From: Brachymonas sp049977365 | GTDB lineage: Bacteria > Pseudomonadota > Gammaproteobacteria > Burkholderiales > Burkholderiaceae_C | Reading direction: 5' to 3' | NCBI RefSeq assembly: GCF_049977365.1 | Contig: NZ_JBNGEN010000001.1 | Location: forward strand, 755,556-819,555 | DNA: 64,000 bases | Shown: positions 16,744 through 26,212 of the stretch, in pieces | Numbering within the stretch: the first letter of the stretch is position 1 | Layout: each line of letters starts with the position of its first letter | Notes under the pieces: model-generated | What the model was told of the DNA's origin: nothing | Seen by the model: only the letters and a program-made list of their open reading frames with translations | Databases searched by the model: none | Position numbers and translations under genes: made by a program

Positions 16744-18375
16744 GTGTCCTCCTTCGCCTCCGAAACCCGCCGCCGCCGCACCTTCGCGATCATCTCCCAC
16801 CCCGACGCCGGCAAGACCACGCTGACCGAGAAACTGCTGCTGTTCTCCGGCGCGATCCAGATTGCCGGCGCCGTCAAGGGCCGCAAGGCCAGCCGCCACG
16901 CCACCAGCGACTGGATGGAGATCGAGAAGCAGCGCGGCATCTCGGTGGCATCGAGCGTGATGCAGATGGTCTACCGCGACCATGTCATCAACCTGCTCGA
17001 CACGCCCGGACACAAGGACTTCAGCGAGGACACCTACCGCGTGCTCACGGCCGTGGACTCAGCCCTCATGGTGATCGACGCGGCCAACGGCGTGGAAGCC
17101 CAGACCCGCCGCCTGATCGAGGTGTGTCGCCAGCGCGACACACCCATCATCACCTTTGTCAACAAGATGGACCGCGAAGTGCGCGATCCGCTCGACATCC
17201 TCGACGAGGTGGAGCGCGAGCTGGGCATGCCCTGCGTGCCCATGACCTGGCCGGTGGGTCAGGGCAAGACGTTCGGCGGCATCATCAACCTGCGCACCCG
17301 GGCCATGACGGTGTTCGAGTCGGGCAGCGAGCGCCGCCCGCAGGACTTCGAGACCATCCCGCTGACCGAGCGCGACACCCTGATCGCCCGCTTCGGCCAG
17401 GCCTTTCTGGACGCCGAGGAAAGCATGGAGCTCGCTACCGGCGCCTCGCCGGAATGGGACCATGCCGCCTTTCTGGCCGGTCGCCAGACGCCCGTGTTCT
17501 TCGGCTCCGGGGTCAACAACTTCGGGGTGATGGAAGTGCTCGACGCGCTCGTCGATCTGGCCCCGCCACCCCAGCCCCGGGTCAGCCACGTGCTGGTCAA
17601 CCGCCAGATGCAGGACAAGGAAATCCAGCCGGAAAACCCGACCTTTGCCGGCGTGGTCTTCAAGGTGCAGGCCAACATGGACGCCAACCACCGCGACCGC
17701 ATCGCCTTCGTGCGCATGGCCAGCGGCAAGTACACCCCGGGCATGAAGCTCAGGGTACAGCGCACCGGCAAGGAGCTGCGCCCCACCAGCGTGGTCACTT
17801 TCCTGAGCCAGCGCCGCGAAGCCGTGGACGAGGCCTATGCGGGCGACATCATCGGCTTCACCACGCATGGCGGGGTGCAGCTCGGCGACACCATCACCGA
17901 TGGCGCCAACCTGCAGTTCACCGGCCTGCCCTTCTTTGCGCCGGAAATGTTCATGACCGTGGTGCTCAGGAATCCGTTGCGGACCAAGCAGCTCCAGCAG
18001 GGGCTGGCCCAGCTCGGCGAGGAAGGTGCCATCCAGGTCTTCAAGCCCGACATGGGCGGCAACATGCTGCTCGGTGCCGTGGGACAGCTGCAGTTCGAAG
18101 TGGTGCAGCACCGGCTCAAGACCGAGTACGACTGCGACGTGCGCCTCGAAGGATGCCAGTACACCGGCGCGCGCTGGATCTCCGCCGACACACCGCAGGA
18201 TCTGCGCGCCTTCACCGACGCCTACCCCACCCGCATGGCCCACGATGCGGCCGATGCGCTGGCCTACCTGTGCACCAGCCCCTATGACGTGCGGCTGGCA
18301 CAGGAGCGCTTCCCGCGCATCCACTTCCACCCGCTGCGCGAACACGCGGGGCTGACGCTCGACAGCGCCCACTGA
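16744..18375 (+). CDS. prfC: Peptide chain release factor 3
   Basis: Translational GTPase (543 aa) that recycles RF1/RF2 from the ribosome after peptide release. G1 is SHPDAGKTTLTEK (about 19-31), followed by the RF3-typical AGAVKGRKASRHATSDWMEIEKQRGISV switch region, G3 DTPGHKDFSEDTYR and G4 NKMDRE. Length and C-terminus (YDVRLAQERFPRIHFHPLREH) are those of complete RF3. The start codon is GTG; no ATG upstream gives a family N-terminus. Monocistronic, with a hairpin on each side. Confidence 0.97.
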   Translation: MSSFASETRRRRTFAIISHPDAGKTTLTEKLLLFSGAIQIAGAVKGRKASRHATSDWMEIEKQRGISVASSVMQMVYRDHVINLLDTPGHKDFSEDTYRVLTAVDSALMVIDAANGVEAQTRRLIEVCRQRDTPIITFVNKMDREVRDPLDILDEVERELGMPCVPMTWPVGQGKTFGGIINLRTRAMTVFESGSERRPQDFETIPLTERDTLIARFGQAFLDAEESMELATGASPEWDHAAFLAGRQTPVFFGSGVNNFGVMEVLDALVDLAPPPQPRVSHVLVNRQMQDKEIQPENPTFAGVVFKVQANMDANHRDRIAFVRMASGKYTPGMKLRVQRTGKELRPTSVVTFLSQRREAVDEAYAGDIIGFTTHGGVQLGDTITDGANLQFTGLPFFAPEMFMTVVLRNPLRTKQLQQGLAQLGEEGAIQVFKPDMGGNMLLGAVGQLQFEVVQHRLKTEYDCDVRLEGCQYTGARWISADTPQDLRAFTDAYPTRMAHDAADALAYLCTSPYDVRLAQERFPRIHFHPLREHAGLTLDSAH

Positions 18376-18428
18376 GAGACGGATACGTGCACAGGCCCCG
18401 GACGTGTCGCGTACGGGCCGCGTTTCCC

Positions 18429-18457
18429 TGCCCGACAGGACTGCAGTCTGTCGGGCA
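18429..18457. terminator. Hairpin after prfC
   Basis: Perfect 10-bp arms TGCCCGACAG and CTGTCGGGCA with a 9-base loop, 54 bp after the prfC stop. There is no T-run, so it may be an intrinsic terminator without a tract or an mRNA 3'-end stabiliser. Confidence 0.5.
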
Positions 18458-18556
18458 ATGGCACAATGGGTACAGACCCTGCCGTGTCCGGCTCCACAGA
18501 GAGTGCAGACGGAGCAGGCACATGCCCCTCATCACAGCGACTGACAAAGGAGTCCC

Positions 18557-19162
18557 ATGTCCCTCACCGTGATCCTTCTCTTTCTGGTGGCACTGACCCT
18601 GCTGGGCATCGTGGCGCTCTACAACCAGCTGGCACGCCTGCGCAATGCCACTGCCAACGCCCGCGCGCAGATCGACGTGCAGCTCAAGCGCCGCTACGAC
18701 CTGATCCCCAATCTGGTCGAGGTGGCGCGCAAGTACATGGCGCACGAGCGCGAGACACTGGAAGCAGTTACCGCTGCGCGCAATGCCGCCAGCGATGCCC
18801 GTCAGGCACTTCAGCGTCAGCCTGCCAGCGCGCAGGCCGCTGCCGCGCTGGGTCAGACGGAGGCCCTGCTGCAGGGGCGCTACACCCAGCTGCTCGCCGT
18901 GGCCGAAGCCTATCCCGAGCTCAAGGCCGACCAGACCATGCGCGACCTCGCCGAAGAGATCACCCATACCGAAAACACAGTGGGCTTTGCGCGCCAGGCC
19001 TACAACGACAGCGTGCTGGACTACAACAATGCCGTGGTGCAGTTTCCGAGCACGGTGGTGGCCAGGCTGTTCGGCTTTGTGCTGCTGCCGATGCTCGAAA
19101 GCATCCAGCGGCCCGAAGAACGCGATGCGCCCCGGGTGAACTTCTCCGGCTCCTCTGTCTGA
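18557..19162 (+). CDS. LemA family membrane protein
   Basis: Small membrane-anchored protein (201 aa) of unknown biochemical role. One N-terminal membrane helix (about 4-22), then a coiled-coil rich domain with the LemA signature ARAQIDVQLKRRYDLIPNLVEVARKYMAHERETLEAV and the later YNDSVLDYNNAVVQFPSTVVARLFGF. AAAGGAGT lies 7 bases before the start, a good ribosome site. LemA is often found beside membrane proteases or TPM proteins; here an M48 peptidase follows 36 bp later, so they are probably one operon dealing with envelope proteins. Confidence 0.93.
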   Translation: MSLTVILLFLVALTLLGIVALYNQLARLRNATANARAQIDVQLKRRYDLIPNLVEVARKYMAHERETLEAVTAARNAASDARQALQRQPASAQAAAALGQTEALLQGRYTQLLAVAEAYPELKADQTMRDLAEEITHTENTVGFARQAYNDSVLDYNNAVVQFPSTVVARLFGFVLLPMLESIQRPEERDAPRVNFSGSSV

Positions 19163-19198
19163 GCCCGCTCGGGCAGAGGTCGGAGTCCGCATACCGCC

Positions 19199-20245
19199 AT
19201 GCGTTTTCTGGAACACCAGCGCAGTGCCCGGCAGGCCACCAGCCGCCTGCTGCTGGCGTTCGGACTCACGGTGCTGCTGCTGTTGACGGCGGTCAACGGG
19301 GGGCTGATGCTGGTGTGGTGGGCGCTGTCGCACCTGCTGCACAGCCGCCAGACCTATCTGCCGCCCTTCTTCTTCCAGGTCAATACCGGGCTCGTGCTGC
19401 TGTTCGTGTTCGGGGGATGGTGGATCGAGAGCAGCAACCTCTCCCGGGGAGGGGCAGCCATTGCACGCCGCTGCGGCGCACGCGAGCTGCTGCTCGATGA
19501 CCAGCACCCGACAGAAGTCCGGCTGCGCAACACCGTGCACGAGATGACGGTGGCGGCCGGCATGCCGATGCCGGCGGTGATGGTGTTGCCGCGCCAGTGG
19601 GCCATCAATGCCTTTGCGGCTGGGCTCGAACCACGCCAGGCCGCCATTGCCGTCACCGACGGTGCCCTCGACGCCCTGACCCGCGAGGAACTGCAGGGAC
19701 TGGTGGCCCACGAGCTGAGCCACATTGCCGAGGGGGATACCCGCCTCAATACCCGGCTTGCGGGCATGGTGTTCGGGCTGGAGATGGTGTTTCGCTTCGG
19801 ACAGGCGCTGGCCCAGATCCGTGCCGACGAACGGGGCAGCGCGATGCGGGCGCTGTTTGGCCTGCCGGTGATGATCGTGGGATCGGCCGGTTGGGTGGCC
19901 GGGCGGCTGCTGTGTGCGGCAGTTTCCCGGCAGCGGGAATTTCTGGCGGACGCACGCGCCGTGCAGTGGACCCGCAACCCTGCCGGGCTCGGCGGGGTGC
20001 TGCTCAAGATCAGCTCGCAGCAATTCCGTCAGCAGGATGGGGCATCGCCTTTCGTGGAGGACGATGCGGACGACGACACCCTGTGGGATGTGGACGCCTA
20101 CATGCGCCAGCAGCCCATGATCACGCACATGCTGCTGGCCGAGCCGCTCACGCAGGGCTGGCAGCACAGGCTCGAACACTGGTTCAGCAGCCACCCCCCG
20201 CTCGACGAACGCATCCGCCGCATCTACGGCTACATGCCCGCCTGA
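19199..20245 (+). CDS. M48 family (HtpX-like) membrane metalloprotease
   Basis: Zinc endopeptidase in the inner membrane, 348 aa. Two hydrophobic segments (about 21-45 and 58-80) precede the catalytic domain. HEXXH is in LQGLVAHELSHIAEGD, and the third zinc ligand lies in FLADARAVQWTRNPAGL. The conserved NAFAAG and TDGALDALTREEL precede it, as in HtpX/Ste24-type proteins. It is longer than E. coli HtpX (~290 aa) and carries an insertion near residues 275-300. A misfolded-membrane-protein role is inferred from family and from the LemA partner. Confidence 0.88.
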   Translation: MRFLEHQRSARQATSRLLLAFGLTVLLLLTAVNGGLMLVWWALSHLLHSRQTYLPPFFFQVNTGLVLLFVFGGWWIESSNLSRGGAAIARRCGARELLLDDQHPTEVRLRNTVHEMTVAAGMPMPAVMVLPRQWAINAFAAGLEPRQAAIAVTDGALDALTREELQGLVAHELSHIAEGDTRLNTRLAGMVFGLEMVFRFGQALAQIRADERGSAMRALFGLPVMIVGSAGWVAGRLLCAAVSRQREFLADARAVQWTRNPAGLGGVLLKISSQQFRQQDGASPFVEDDADDDTLWDVDAYMRQQPMITHMLLAEPLTQGWQHRLEHWFSSHPPLDERIRRIYGYMPA

Positions 20246-20266
20246 GACGTCCCGCCAGCAACGGCA

Positions 20267-20875
20267 TCAGGCCAGCCCGACCAGCTCCAGATAGGCCCTG
20301 CGGGTGACGGGACCGACGTGCTCCACCACCTGCCGCCAGGGAGTCTGGTGCCGGATTTCCATGCGGGCACTGGCCACGGCCCGGGAGCGGCAATACCAGT
20401 GGCAGGTGTGCTGCATCAGAAGCATTTCGGCCGTCATGGTGTAGGCCTGTGCCTTGCGCTGGGCCGCGGTGTCCGTATCGGCATGGGTGGAGGCGACCCG
20501 CAGCCCCTGGGCGTGCAGCTCGAAGAGACGGCGCACGTCGAACCCCTGCCCCGGCAGCAGGAGATCGAGTCCCGGCACGCCCCAGGGGGAGACGCGCGCA
20601 TCGCTCTCGCCCACCTGGGCAAACTCCCGTGCAAAGCGGTCGAACTGGCTGCACAGGGCAGCCTCCACGGGTTCCAGCCGCCGCCAGAGCTGCATCTGCC
20701 GCTCGGGATCGTGCTCGCCTGCCGCACGCAAGTAGCCGTTGATGAGGGACTCCATGAGCTTCTCGATCTCGTAGTGCTGCAGATGGCCTGCCAGGATTGC
20801 CACACGCTTGCGCTGAAAATGCCCTCGCGCCATCCATATCCCCACCAGCAGCAGGCCCAGACTCCAGTGATCCAT
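20267..20875 (-). CDS. Conserved hypothetical protein with N-terminal membrane helix
   Basis: I do not recognise the family. The protein has 202 aa. Residues 1-17 (MDHWSLGLLLVGIWMAR) form a short membrane or signal-anchor segment with basic residues after it, so it is probably tethered to the inner membrane with a cytoplasmic body. The body is helical, with acidic and aromatic runs (HYEIEKLMESLINGYLRAAGE) and a C-terminal His/Cys/Arg-rich stretch (MQHTCHWYCRSRAV). There is no catalytic motif. I set the start at 20875; longer frames have no plausible signal. It is convergent with the M48 gene and about 110 bp past the ttrA terminator, so it is not in the ttr operon. Confidence 0.65.
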   Translation of the reverse strand: MDHWSLGLLLVGIWMARGHFQRKRVAILAGHLQHYEIEKLMESLINGYLRAAGEHDPERQMQLWRRLEPVEAALCSQFDRFAREFAQVGESDARVSPWGVPGLDLLLPGQGFDVRRLFELHAQGLRVASTHADTDTAAQRKAQAYTMTAEMLLMQHTCHWYCRSRAVASARMEIRHQTPWRQVVEHVGPVTRRAYLELVGLA

Positions 20876-20984
20876 GCGTTCCCGTTTTGTGTATGCGTTG
20901 ATCGAACCGGCTAGTGTAGGCCTGTTCGCGGCCCATCCTCGACCTGCCCCCATCCGATGCGTGCTCCGGCTCTGCGAACCGCAC

Positions 20985-21018
20985 AAAAAAGCCGCAGGCA
21001 CCGGGAAAGGCCTGCGGC
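20985..21018 (-). terminator. Rho-independent terminator of the ttrBCA operon
   Basis: On the minus strand, perfect 9-bp arms GCCGCAGGC and GCCTGCGGC around a 10-base loop are followed directly by six Ts (20990-20985). It lies about 90 bp past the ttrA stop. Confidence 0.85.
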
Positions 21019-21105
21019 AAGCCGGAGGAGGACGCTCAGGCCTCCCCGGCAGAGGTGTGGAGACTTGCCCCCATGCAAGGCCATGAAGGGCGGCAGGTGC
21101 GTGCG

Positions 21106-24100
21106 TCAGAGCCGTGCGATACGGGCCGGAATGCCGTTGCGCACGGCGGTGCCGGAGACGGCATCGACCCACACCACGCCACTTCCCCGGGTGGGATCGG
21201 CCAGACCCAGTTCGTTGACGCACACGCCGGCACCGAGATCGGGGCGGTCGGGCTGACGCTCGTGGCCGAGCACGTGGGCACGGGCACCGAGCTCGCGGTG
21301 GCCAAAGCCGTGCTCGATGGCCATGGTGCCGGGCACTACGCTCTCATGCACGATCACCGTGCATTTCACCGCTCCTGCCGGCGTCTGCAGGCGCGCCTGG
21401 TCTCCGGTGCGCAGCCCGGCCCTGCGGGCATCGACGGGGTGGACGATGACCGGGTTTTCCGGATGCACGCGGGTGATCTTGGTGGCAATGCTGTAGGAGT
21501 TCTGCAGGGCGGACTTGAAGTTCACGATCAGCAGCGGCCATTCCTGCTGGGTATAGATCTGGCGCAGCGGAGTGCCATCGGCAAACGAAGGGGGAACCCA
21601 GGTGGCGCAGCCGCTGTGGCGCTTGCCGTTGAGGCTGTTGCGCGAGGTGCCAAGCTGGTCGTTCCAGAGCCACAGGGGCTTGTCGAAGCGCCAGGTCTGC
21701 CAGTCGGCGCGTTCCTCGTCATGGGACTGGCCAGCAGGCTGATAGCGGCCGCCACGGGTGTAGAGAAACGCGACCTTGCGCCACTCGTCTTCCTTGAGGC
21801 TGGCATGCAGGAGAGGGGCGATCCGGTCGACGCCGGAGAGATGGATGTCCTCGTCGGTGGCATCTCCCACAGGCTGCTTGCCGCCAAAGGCAATGTTGGC
21901 GCCTGCACGCAGATACCAGTGTTCGGGACGTTCGAGCGGCAGGGGGTGGCCCTGAGCGTCGCTCATGCCCTGCGGGCCGAAGCCGGGCAGGTGCATCCTG
22001 CGGGCCAGAGCCAGCAGGAAGGTTTCCACCCCGATTGGCTGACCGTCGGGGGTCTTGGCGGCGCGGGGCTCCACCACGGGCCAGCGCGCCACCATGCACT
22101 TGGTGGACACGCCACTCCAGGGCGCCACGAAGCCCCAGCTCTCGTACATGATGCTGTCGGGCACGATGTAATCGGCAAAGGCGTTGCTCTCGTTGATGAG
22201 CGGATCCATCGAGATGATGAGCGGAATGCGCCGGGGATCGGCGAGCGGCTTCTCGATGAGGGTGCGCAGCCCCGGCACCCCATACATCGGGTTGCAGCTC
22301 CACAGCATCAGCGCCTTGAGCCCATAGGGATAGCCGTTCATGGCGGCGGTGAGCCATTCGGTGGCGAGTCCCGAGGCGTTGGGGAACCACTGGTCGCGGG
22401 CAGGATAGGGGTTCTGGCCCGCTTCCTTGCGACGCTTGAATTCGCTGGTTTTCTCATAGGGCGCGTTGCGGCCCAGGGGTATGCCACGGGGCTTGATCTG
22501 CCCCGGGAAGGTCGAGAGGTTGTAGCGGGGGCCTTCCTCTGCGTACTTGAAGCCCCCCGCGCCGTAGGCCCATCCACCCTGGTAGTTGAGGTTGCCGATG
22601 AGGGCGTTGAGCGTCATGAGCGCATAGGCAGCATAGAAGCCGTTGCTGCCCATCATGCCGCCGTGGCTGACGACGCAGGCCTTGCGCCCGTGGCTGGTGA
22701 GCTCGCGCGCCAAGGCGGTGATGATGTCCTGCGGGATGCCGGTGATCTGGCTCGCCTCGGCCACGGACATCTTCTGTGCCGACGCCCGGAGCAGCTGCAG
22801 CGAAGTCTTCATCTCGACCGGCTTGCCCGCCACAGCCACAGGTGCCGTCACGGCCAGCGGGGCCGGCCCCATGAAGGTGGCGGCATCGGCAGGCAGTCCG
22901 TCGGCGCCCAGCACGTAATAGGGGTCCTGTTCCTTGTAGCGATCCTCCTCGGCGAGCTGCACGGTGCCGAGATCGGTGCCGCGCAGGAAGTGGCCCTTGC
23001 GCGGATGGCCTTCCTGGGTGATGACGAGCCAGGTGGCGTTGGTGAACGAAGGCTCGCCGGCGGCCTGCGCGCTGGCGAGGTTGGCATGGGCCAGATAGTC
23101 GCTGTTGATGCGGTCGTTGTCGAACATCCAGCGCATGATGCCCATGGCCAGCGCCCCATCGGTATTGGGACGGATGGGCACCCAGTGGCTGCGAGTGGGC
23201 ACGGCGCGGTTGTCGGCATTGGTGAGCACCGGGTCGATCACCACGTAGTCCAGCTGGCCCTCGGTGCGGGCCTTGGCCAGCAGCGTGCCGGTGCGCTTGA
23301 ACGGATTGCCGGCATTGGCCGGTGCCGTTCCGACGAACATGGCGAACTCGGCGCTGGGAATGTCCACCCGGGCGTGCGGCATCGCCTTGAAATCGCCAAA
23401 CAGTGCTCCTGATCCCGAACGATAGGCCCCCCCGCAGTACGAGCCGTGCTGCACGTAGTTGAGACTGCCATAGGACTGGTTGATGAAGCGGCGCACGAAG
23501 GACACCCGCCCCTCCTCCACGCTCGACATCAGGGCCACCTGGTTCACGCGGGGCCCCAGCTCGGGGGCCTGCGGGTCGATGGGCGTGTGCAGGTCCCGCA
23601 GGGCGGCAAGACCATCCACATGGCCTTCGCCGAAGAGATCGCCCCCATCGGTCACTTCACGCACCAGCTGCTCGAAGCTGATGGGTTCCCAGCGACCGGA
23701 ATTGCGCGGCCCCACCCGTTTGAGCGGGGTGAGCACGCGGAAGGGGGAGTCCATCTGGTCCATGGCCGCATTGCCACGTCCGCAGGCCGTGGAGCGCCCG
23801 TCGAGCCCCTGGTCGCGAAAGCGCGACAGACTCACGAAACTTTCCTTGACCGATGCCTTCATGGGCAGATGGGGGTTGGTCGACAGCGGGTTGTAGGGGT
23901 TGCCCGTCACCCGCAGCACCTTGCCGGTTTCCTTGTCGACCCGAACCCGCACTCCGCAGATGGTGGTGCAGCCCAGACAGGCGGTGTAGCTGACCTGCTG
24001 GCGCGGATTGAGCCTGAGGGCGCCCGTGGCGGGATCGACGGTGAATTCGGGCTCCGGAGCGCGTCCGGCAATGTGGTCACGCTCGGGCTGCTTGTGCAGC

Positions 24101-24198
24101 AGGCCGTCGGCCATGCGTTCGAGCGTTTCGGAAAAACCGGCTCCGAAGGCAGCCAGCCCACCGGCAGCGATCAGGTCGCGGCGTTCGATCTTTTTCAT
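21106..24198 (-). CDS. ttrA: Tetrathionate reductase catalytic subunit TtrA
   Basis: Molybdopterin enzyme that reduces tetrathionate to thiosulfate at the periplasmic face. It is 1030 aa, the size of Salmonella TtrA. The N-terminus MKKIERRDLIAAGG is a twin-arginine signal, so it is exported folded. A [4Fe-4S] site is formed by Cys74, 77, 81 and 139 (ACLGCTTICG, STACGRG). The likely molybdenum ligand is Cys255 in HGSYCGGAYRSG. Pterin-binding segments (VVIDPVLTNAD, IISMDPLINESNAFADYIVPD) and a C-terminal dinucleotide-binding domain follow. It is the last gene of ttrBCA, 40 bp after ttrC, and ends at a clear terminator. It would act under anaerobic conditions with TtrB and TtrC. Confidence 0.95.
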   Translation of the reverse strand: MKKIERRDLIAAGGLAAFGAGFSETLERMADGLLHKQPERDHIAGRAPEPEFTVDPATGALRLNPRQQVSYTACLGCTTICGVRVRVDKETGKVLRVTGNPYNPLSTNPHLPMKASVKESFVSLSRFRDQGLDGRSTACGRGNAAMDQMDSPFRVLTPLKRVGPRNSGRWEPISFEQLVREVTDGGDLFGEGHVDGLAALRDLHTPIDPQAPELGPRVNQVALMSSVEEGRVSFVRRFINQSYGSLNYVQHGSYCGGAYRSGSGALFGDFKAMPHARVDIPSAEFAMFVGTAPANAGNPFKRTGTLLAKARTEGQLDYVVIDPVLTNADNRAVPTRSHWVPIRPNTDGALAMGIMRWMFDNDRINSDYLAHANLASAQAAGEPSFTNATWLVITQEGHPRKGHFLRGTDLGTVQLAEEDRYKEQDPYYVLGADGLPADAATFMGPAPLAVTAPVAVAGKPVEMKTSLQLLRASAQKMSVAEASQITGIPQDIITALARELTSHGRKACVVSHGGMMGSNGFYAAYALMTLNALIGNLNYQGGWAYGAGGFKYAEEGPRYNLSTFPGQIKPRGIPLGRNAPYEKTSEFKRRKEAGQNPYPARDQWFPNASGLATEWLTAAMNGYPYGLKALMLWSCNPMYGVPGLRTLIEKPLADPRRIPLIISMDPLINESNAFADYIVPDSIMYESWGFVAPWSGVSTKCMVARWPVVEPRAAKTPDGQPIGVETFLLALARRMHLPGFGPQGMSDAQGHPLPLERPEHWYLRAGANIAFGGKQPVGDATDEDIHLSGVDRIAPLLHASLKEDEWRKVAFLYTRGGRYQPAGQSHDEERADWQTWRFDKPLWLWNDQLGTSRNSLNGKRHSGCATWVPPSFADGTPLRQIYTQQEWPLLIVNFKSALQNSYSIATKITRVHPENPVIVHPVDARRAGLRTGDQARLQTPAGAVKCTVIVHESVVPGTMAIEHGFGHRELGARAHVLGHERQPDRPDLGAGVCVNELGLADPTRGSGVVWVDAVSGTAVRNGIPARIARL

Positions 24199-24238
24199 GA
24201 GAAAACTCCTACTTGTTCCAGTCCATGCAGGCGGTGGT

Positions 24239-25333
24239 TCAGACCTGCCCAGGGGTGGCCCGGCCTACCCGATCCAGTGGCAGCACATTCGTCACCACGA
24301 TGAAGATGAACACCCACAGCCCTGCCGTCCCGACGATCCCGAGCAGGCCGTCCGGGCCGAGCGGGAGCTGGTAGCTGTAGTAGCCGGCACCGGTCTTGGG
24401 CACTTCCTGGCCTCCGATGAAGATGGCCCAGCGCACCATCCAGGCCGAATGCAGGGCCAGCAGCCCGATGAGCAGGCTGGCATCGGGATGCTTCCACCCC
24501 AGCCACCAGGCCAGCCCCGTGGCACCCACTGCCCAGATCGCCACGGTCTGCCAGTTCTGCGATGGCCCAACCTCTCGCAGCGCCTCGGCATCGTTGGCAG
24601 ACAGCCCCGTCATGCCCAGCACCAGCCACACCAGTCCCACCCCCAGCGAAGCCAGCAGTAGCCAGGCCACGCCCCATGCCATGCGCCGGTTGAGAGCAGC
24701 ATCGTGTCGGGACGGCCCAAAGCGGTTGAGCAGCATCACGAGCCCCAGCGCCCCCGCCACGGCCGTGAGGAAGAACTGCACCGGCAGCAGCGGCGTGTGC
24801 CACAGGGGCCGTGCCCGCACGGCCATCACTTCCGCTCCCGTATACACCGCCACCAGCACCGCACCCACCAGGGTCAGCAGCGCCGCCATGAGCAGCGGGC
24901 CACGGCTTTCATGTCCGCCCACTGCCAGCCAGCGGGCAGCCCAGGCAAACCGGCCCCGGGCGTCGGCGTGCTGCTGCAGCAGCGGCCGGAACGCCAGCCA
25001 TGCGTAGAGCAGCAGCCCCATGAGATAGACCGGAATGAAGAACGACCCCCACGACATCCACGAGGAAGGCGTGAAATAGGCGTAAAAATGCCAGAACCGC
25101 CCCGGCTGGTGCAGGTCCGAGAGCAGGGCCACCGGCGCACACAGCCCGCAGACCAGCGCAGCCAGCAGCGCCAGCCGCGAAGGCACCTGCCAGCCCGGCC
25201 GGCGGAAAGCCACCCCCGGCAGGGACAAGAGATAGGCCCCATACGACAGCCCGATCAGAAAGAAATATTGCACCGCCCAGGGCAGCCATGCCACTGCGCG
25301 CGTCACGTTGACGGTTTCGACGATCGTGTTCAT
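24239..25333 (-). CDS. ttrC: Tetrathionate reductase membrane subunit TtrC (NrfD family)
   Basis: Integral membrane quinol dehydrogenase (364 aa) that passes electrons to TtrB. About nine hydrophobic helices are visible, starting with WAVQYFFLIGLSYGAYLLSLPG. The NrfD/PsrC family features include SDLHQPGRFWHFY and SSWMSWGSFFIP in the second and third helices, which line the quinone site. It carries no cofactor motif. It lies between ttrB (18 bp gap) and ttrA (40 bp gap), the same order as in Salmonella. The charge pattern at the first helices fits an N-out or cytoplasmic start, but topology was not computed. Confidence 0.93.
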   Translation of the reverse strand: MNTIVETVNVTRAVAWLPWAVQYFFLIGLSYGAYLLSLPGVAFRRPGWQVPSRLALLAALVCGLCAPVALLSDLHQPGRFWHFYAYFTPSSWMSWGSFFIPVYLMGLLLYAWLAFRPLLQQHADARGRFAWAARWLAVGGHESRGPLLMAALLTLVGAVLVAVYTGAEVMAVRARPLWHTPLLPVQFFLTAVAGALGLVMLLNRFGPSRHDAALNRRMAWGVAWLLLASLGVGLVWLVLGMTGLSANDAEALREVGPSQNWQTVAIWAVGATGLAWWLGWKHPDASLLIGLLALHSAWMVRWAIFIGGQEVPKTGAGYYSYQLPLGPDGLLGIVGTAGLWVFIFIVVTNVLPLDRVGRATPGQV

Positions 25334-25351
25334 CTCGACATCTCCTCGTTC

Positions 25352-26131
25352 TCACGCGTGGGCGCGGGGCTTCCACAGCGTGCCCTCGCCCTCGACCTTG
25401 CCCTCGAACCGCTCATCGAGCCCGATGTAGAACACCTGCGGGTGGGTTTCCATCTCGGGCTTGAGCACCTTGAGGCGATCCCGGTTGGCATCGAGCGTGC
25501 GACGCAGTTCGCCATGAGCGTCATTGAGATCGCCGAACATGCGTGCCCCGCCTACACAGGTTTCCACACAGGCCGGCAGCAGCCCTGCCTCGACGCGGTG
25601 CACACAGAACGTGCACTTGTCGGCCTTGTTGGTGTCGTGGTTGATGAAGCGCGCGTCGTACGGGCAGGCCTGCACGCAGTAGGCACAGCCCACGCAGCGG
25701 TCGCTGTTGACCACCACGATGCCGTCCGGGCGCTTGTAGGTCGCCCCCACCGGACACACCGGAATGCAGGGTGGGTTCTCGCAGTGGTTGCACAGGCGCG
25801 GCAGCACATAGGTGCCGGCCGGCTGCCGCGCCGGGGCATCGGTGAGCTTCACGCTGTAGGTCGACACGATGGTGCGAAAGCTGCCCTCCGGCACCACGTT
25901 CTCCTGGATGCAGGCCACGGTACACGCCTGACAGCCGATGCACTTGCGCACATCGACCAGCATGGCCCAGTGGTGCCTGGCCGTGGGCGCAGCCTGCAGG
26001 GCGGGAGCTGCCACGGCGGCCGCCGTCACCACCGGAATGCCGCGCAGAAAGCTGCGGCGCGAGGCCACGCGCGCATTCTCCTCGCCGCGCGGCACGCATT
26101 CCGCGGCATGGTCTGGGGTGAGCTGGTGCAT
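25352..26131 (-). CDS. ttrB: Tetrathionate reductase iron-sulfur subunit TtrB
   Basis: Periplasmic ferredoxin-like electron carrier between TtrC and TtrA (259 aa). A twin-arginine signal SRRSFLRGIPVVTAAAVAAP (about 24-43) is present. Sixteen cysteines form four [4Fe-4S] sites: 64/67/70/74, 114/117/122/126, 146/149/152/156 and 173/176/188/192, with the last group split as in the DmsB/TtrB family. I chose the start at 26131 because GGAGG lies about 6 bases upstream; an in-frame start at 26212 would overlap the operator dyad. First gene of ttrBCA, divergent from ttrS. Confidence 0.95.
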   Translation of the reverse strand: MHQLTPDHAAECVPRGEENARVASRRSFLRGIPVVTAAAVAAPALQAAPTARHHWAMLVDVRKCIGCQACTVACIQENVVPEGSFRTIVSTYSVKLTDAPARQPAGTYVLPRLCNHCENPPCIPVCPVGATYKRPDGIVVVNSDRCVGCAYCVQACPYDARFINHDTNKADKCTFCVHRVEAGLLPACVETCVGGARMFGDLNDAHGELRRTLDANRDRLKVLKPEMETHPQVFYIGLDERFEGKVEGEGTLWKPRAHA

Positions 26132-26212
26132 GAAAGATCCTCCGTCGTGTTCAAAACCTTGCCCCGACTGTAGGAATCTCCCTGCCCCTGCCGCATCTGC
26201 GCTAGTTCCCAT

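Noticed and set aside
21055..23412. Open frame of 785 codons on the plus strand opposite ttrA
   Set aside because: Antisense of a clear molybdoenzyme gene; no motif, His/Gly-rich mirror composition.
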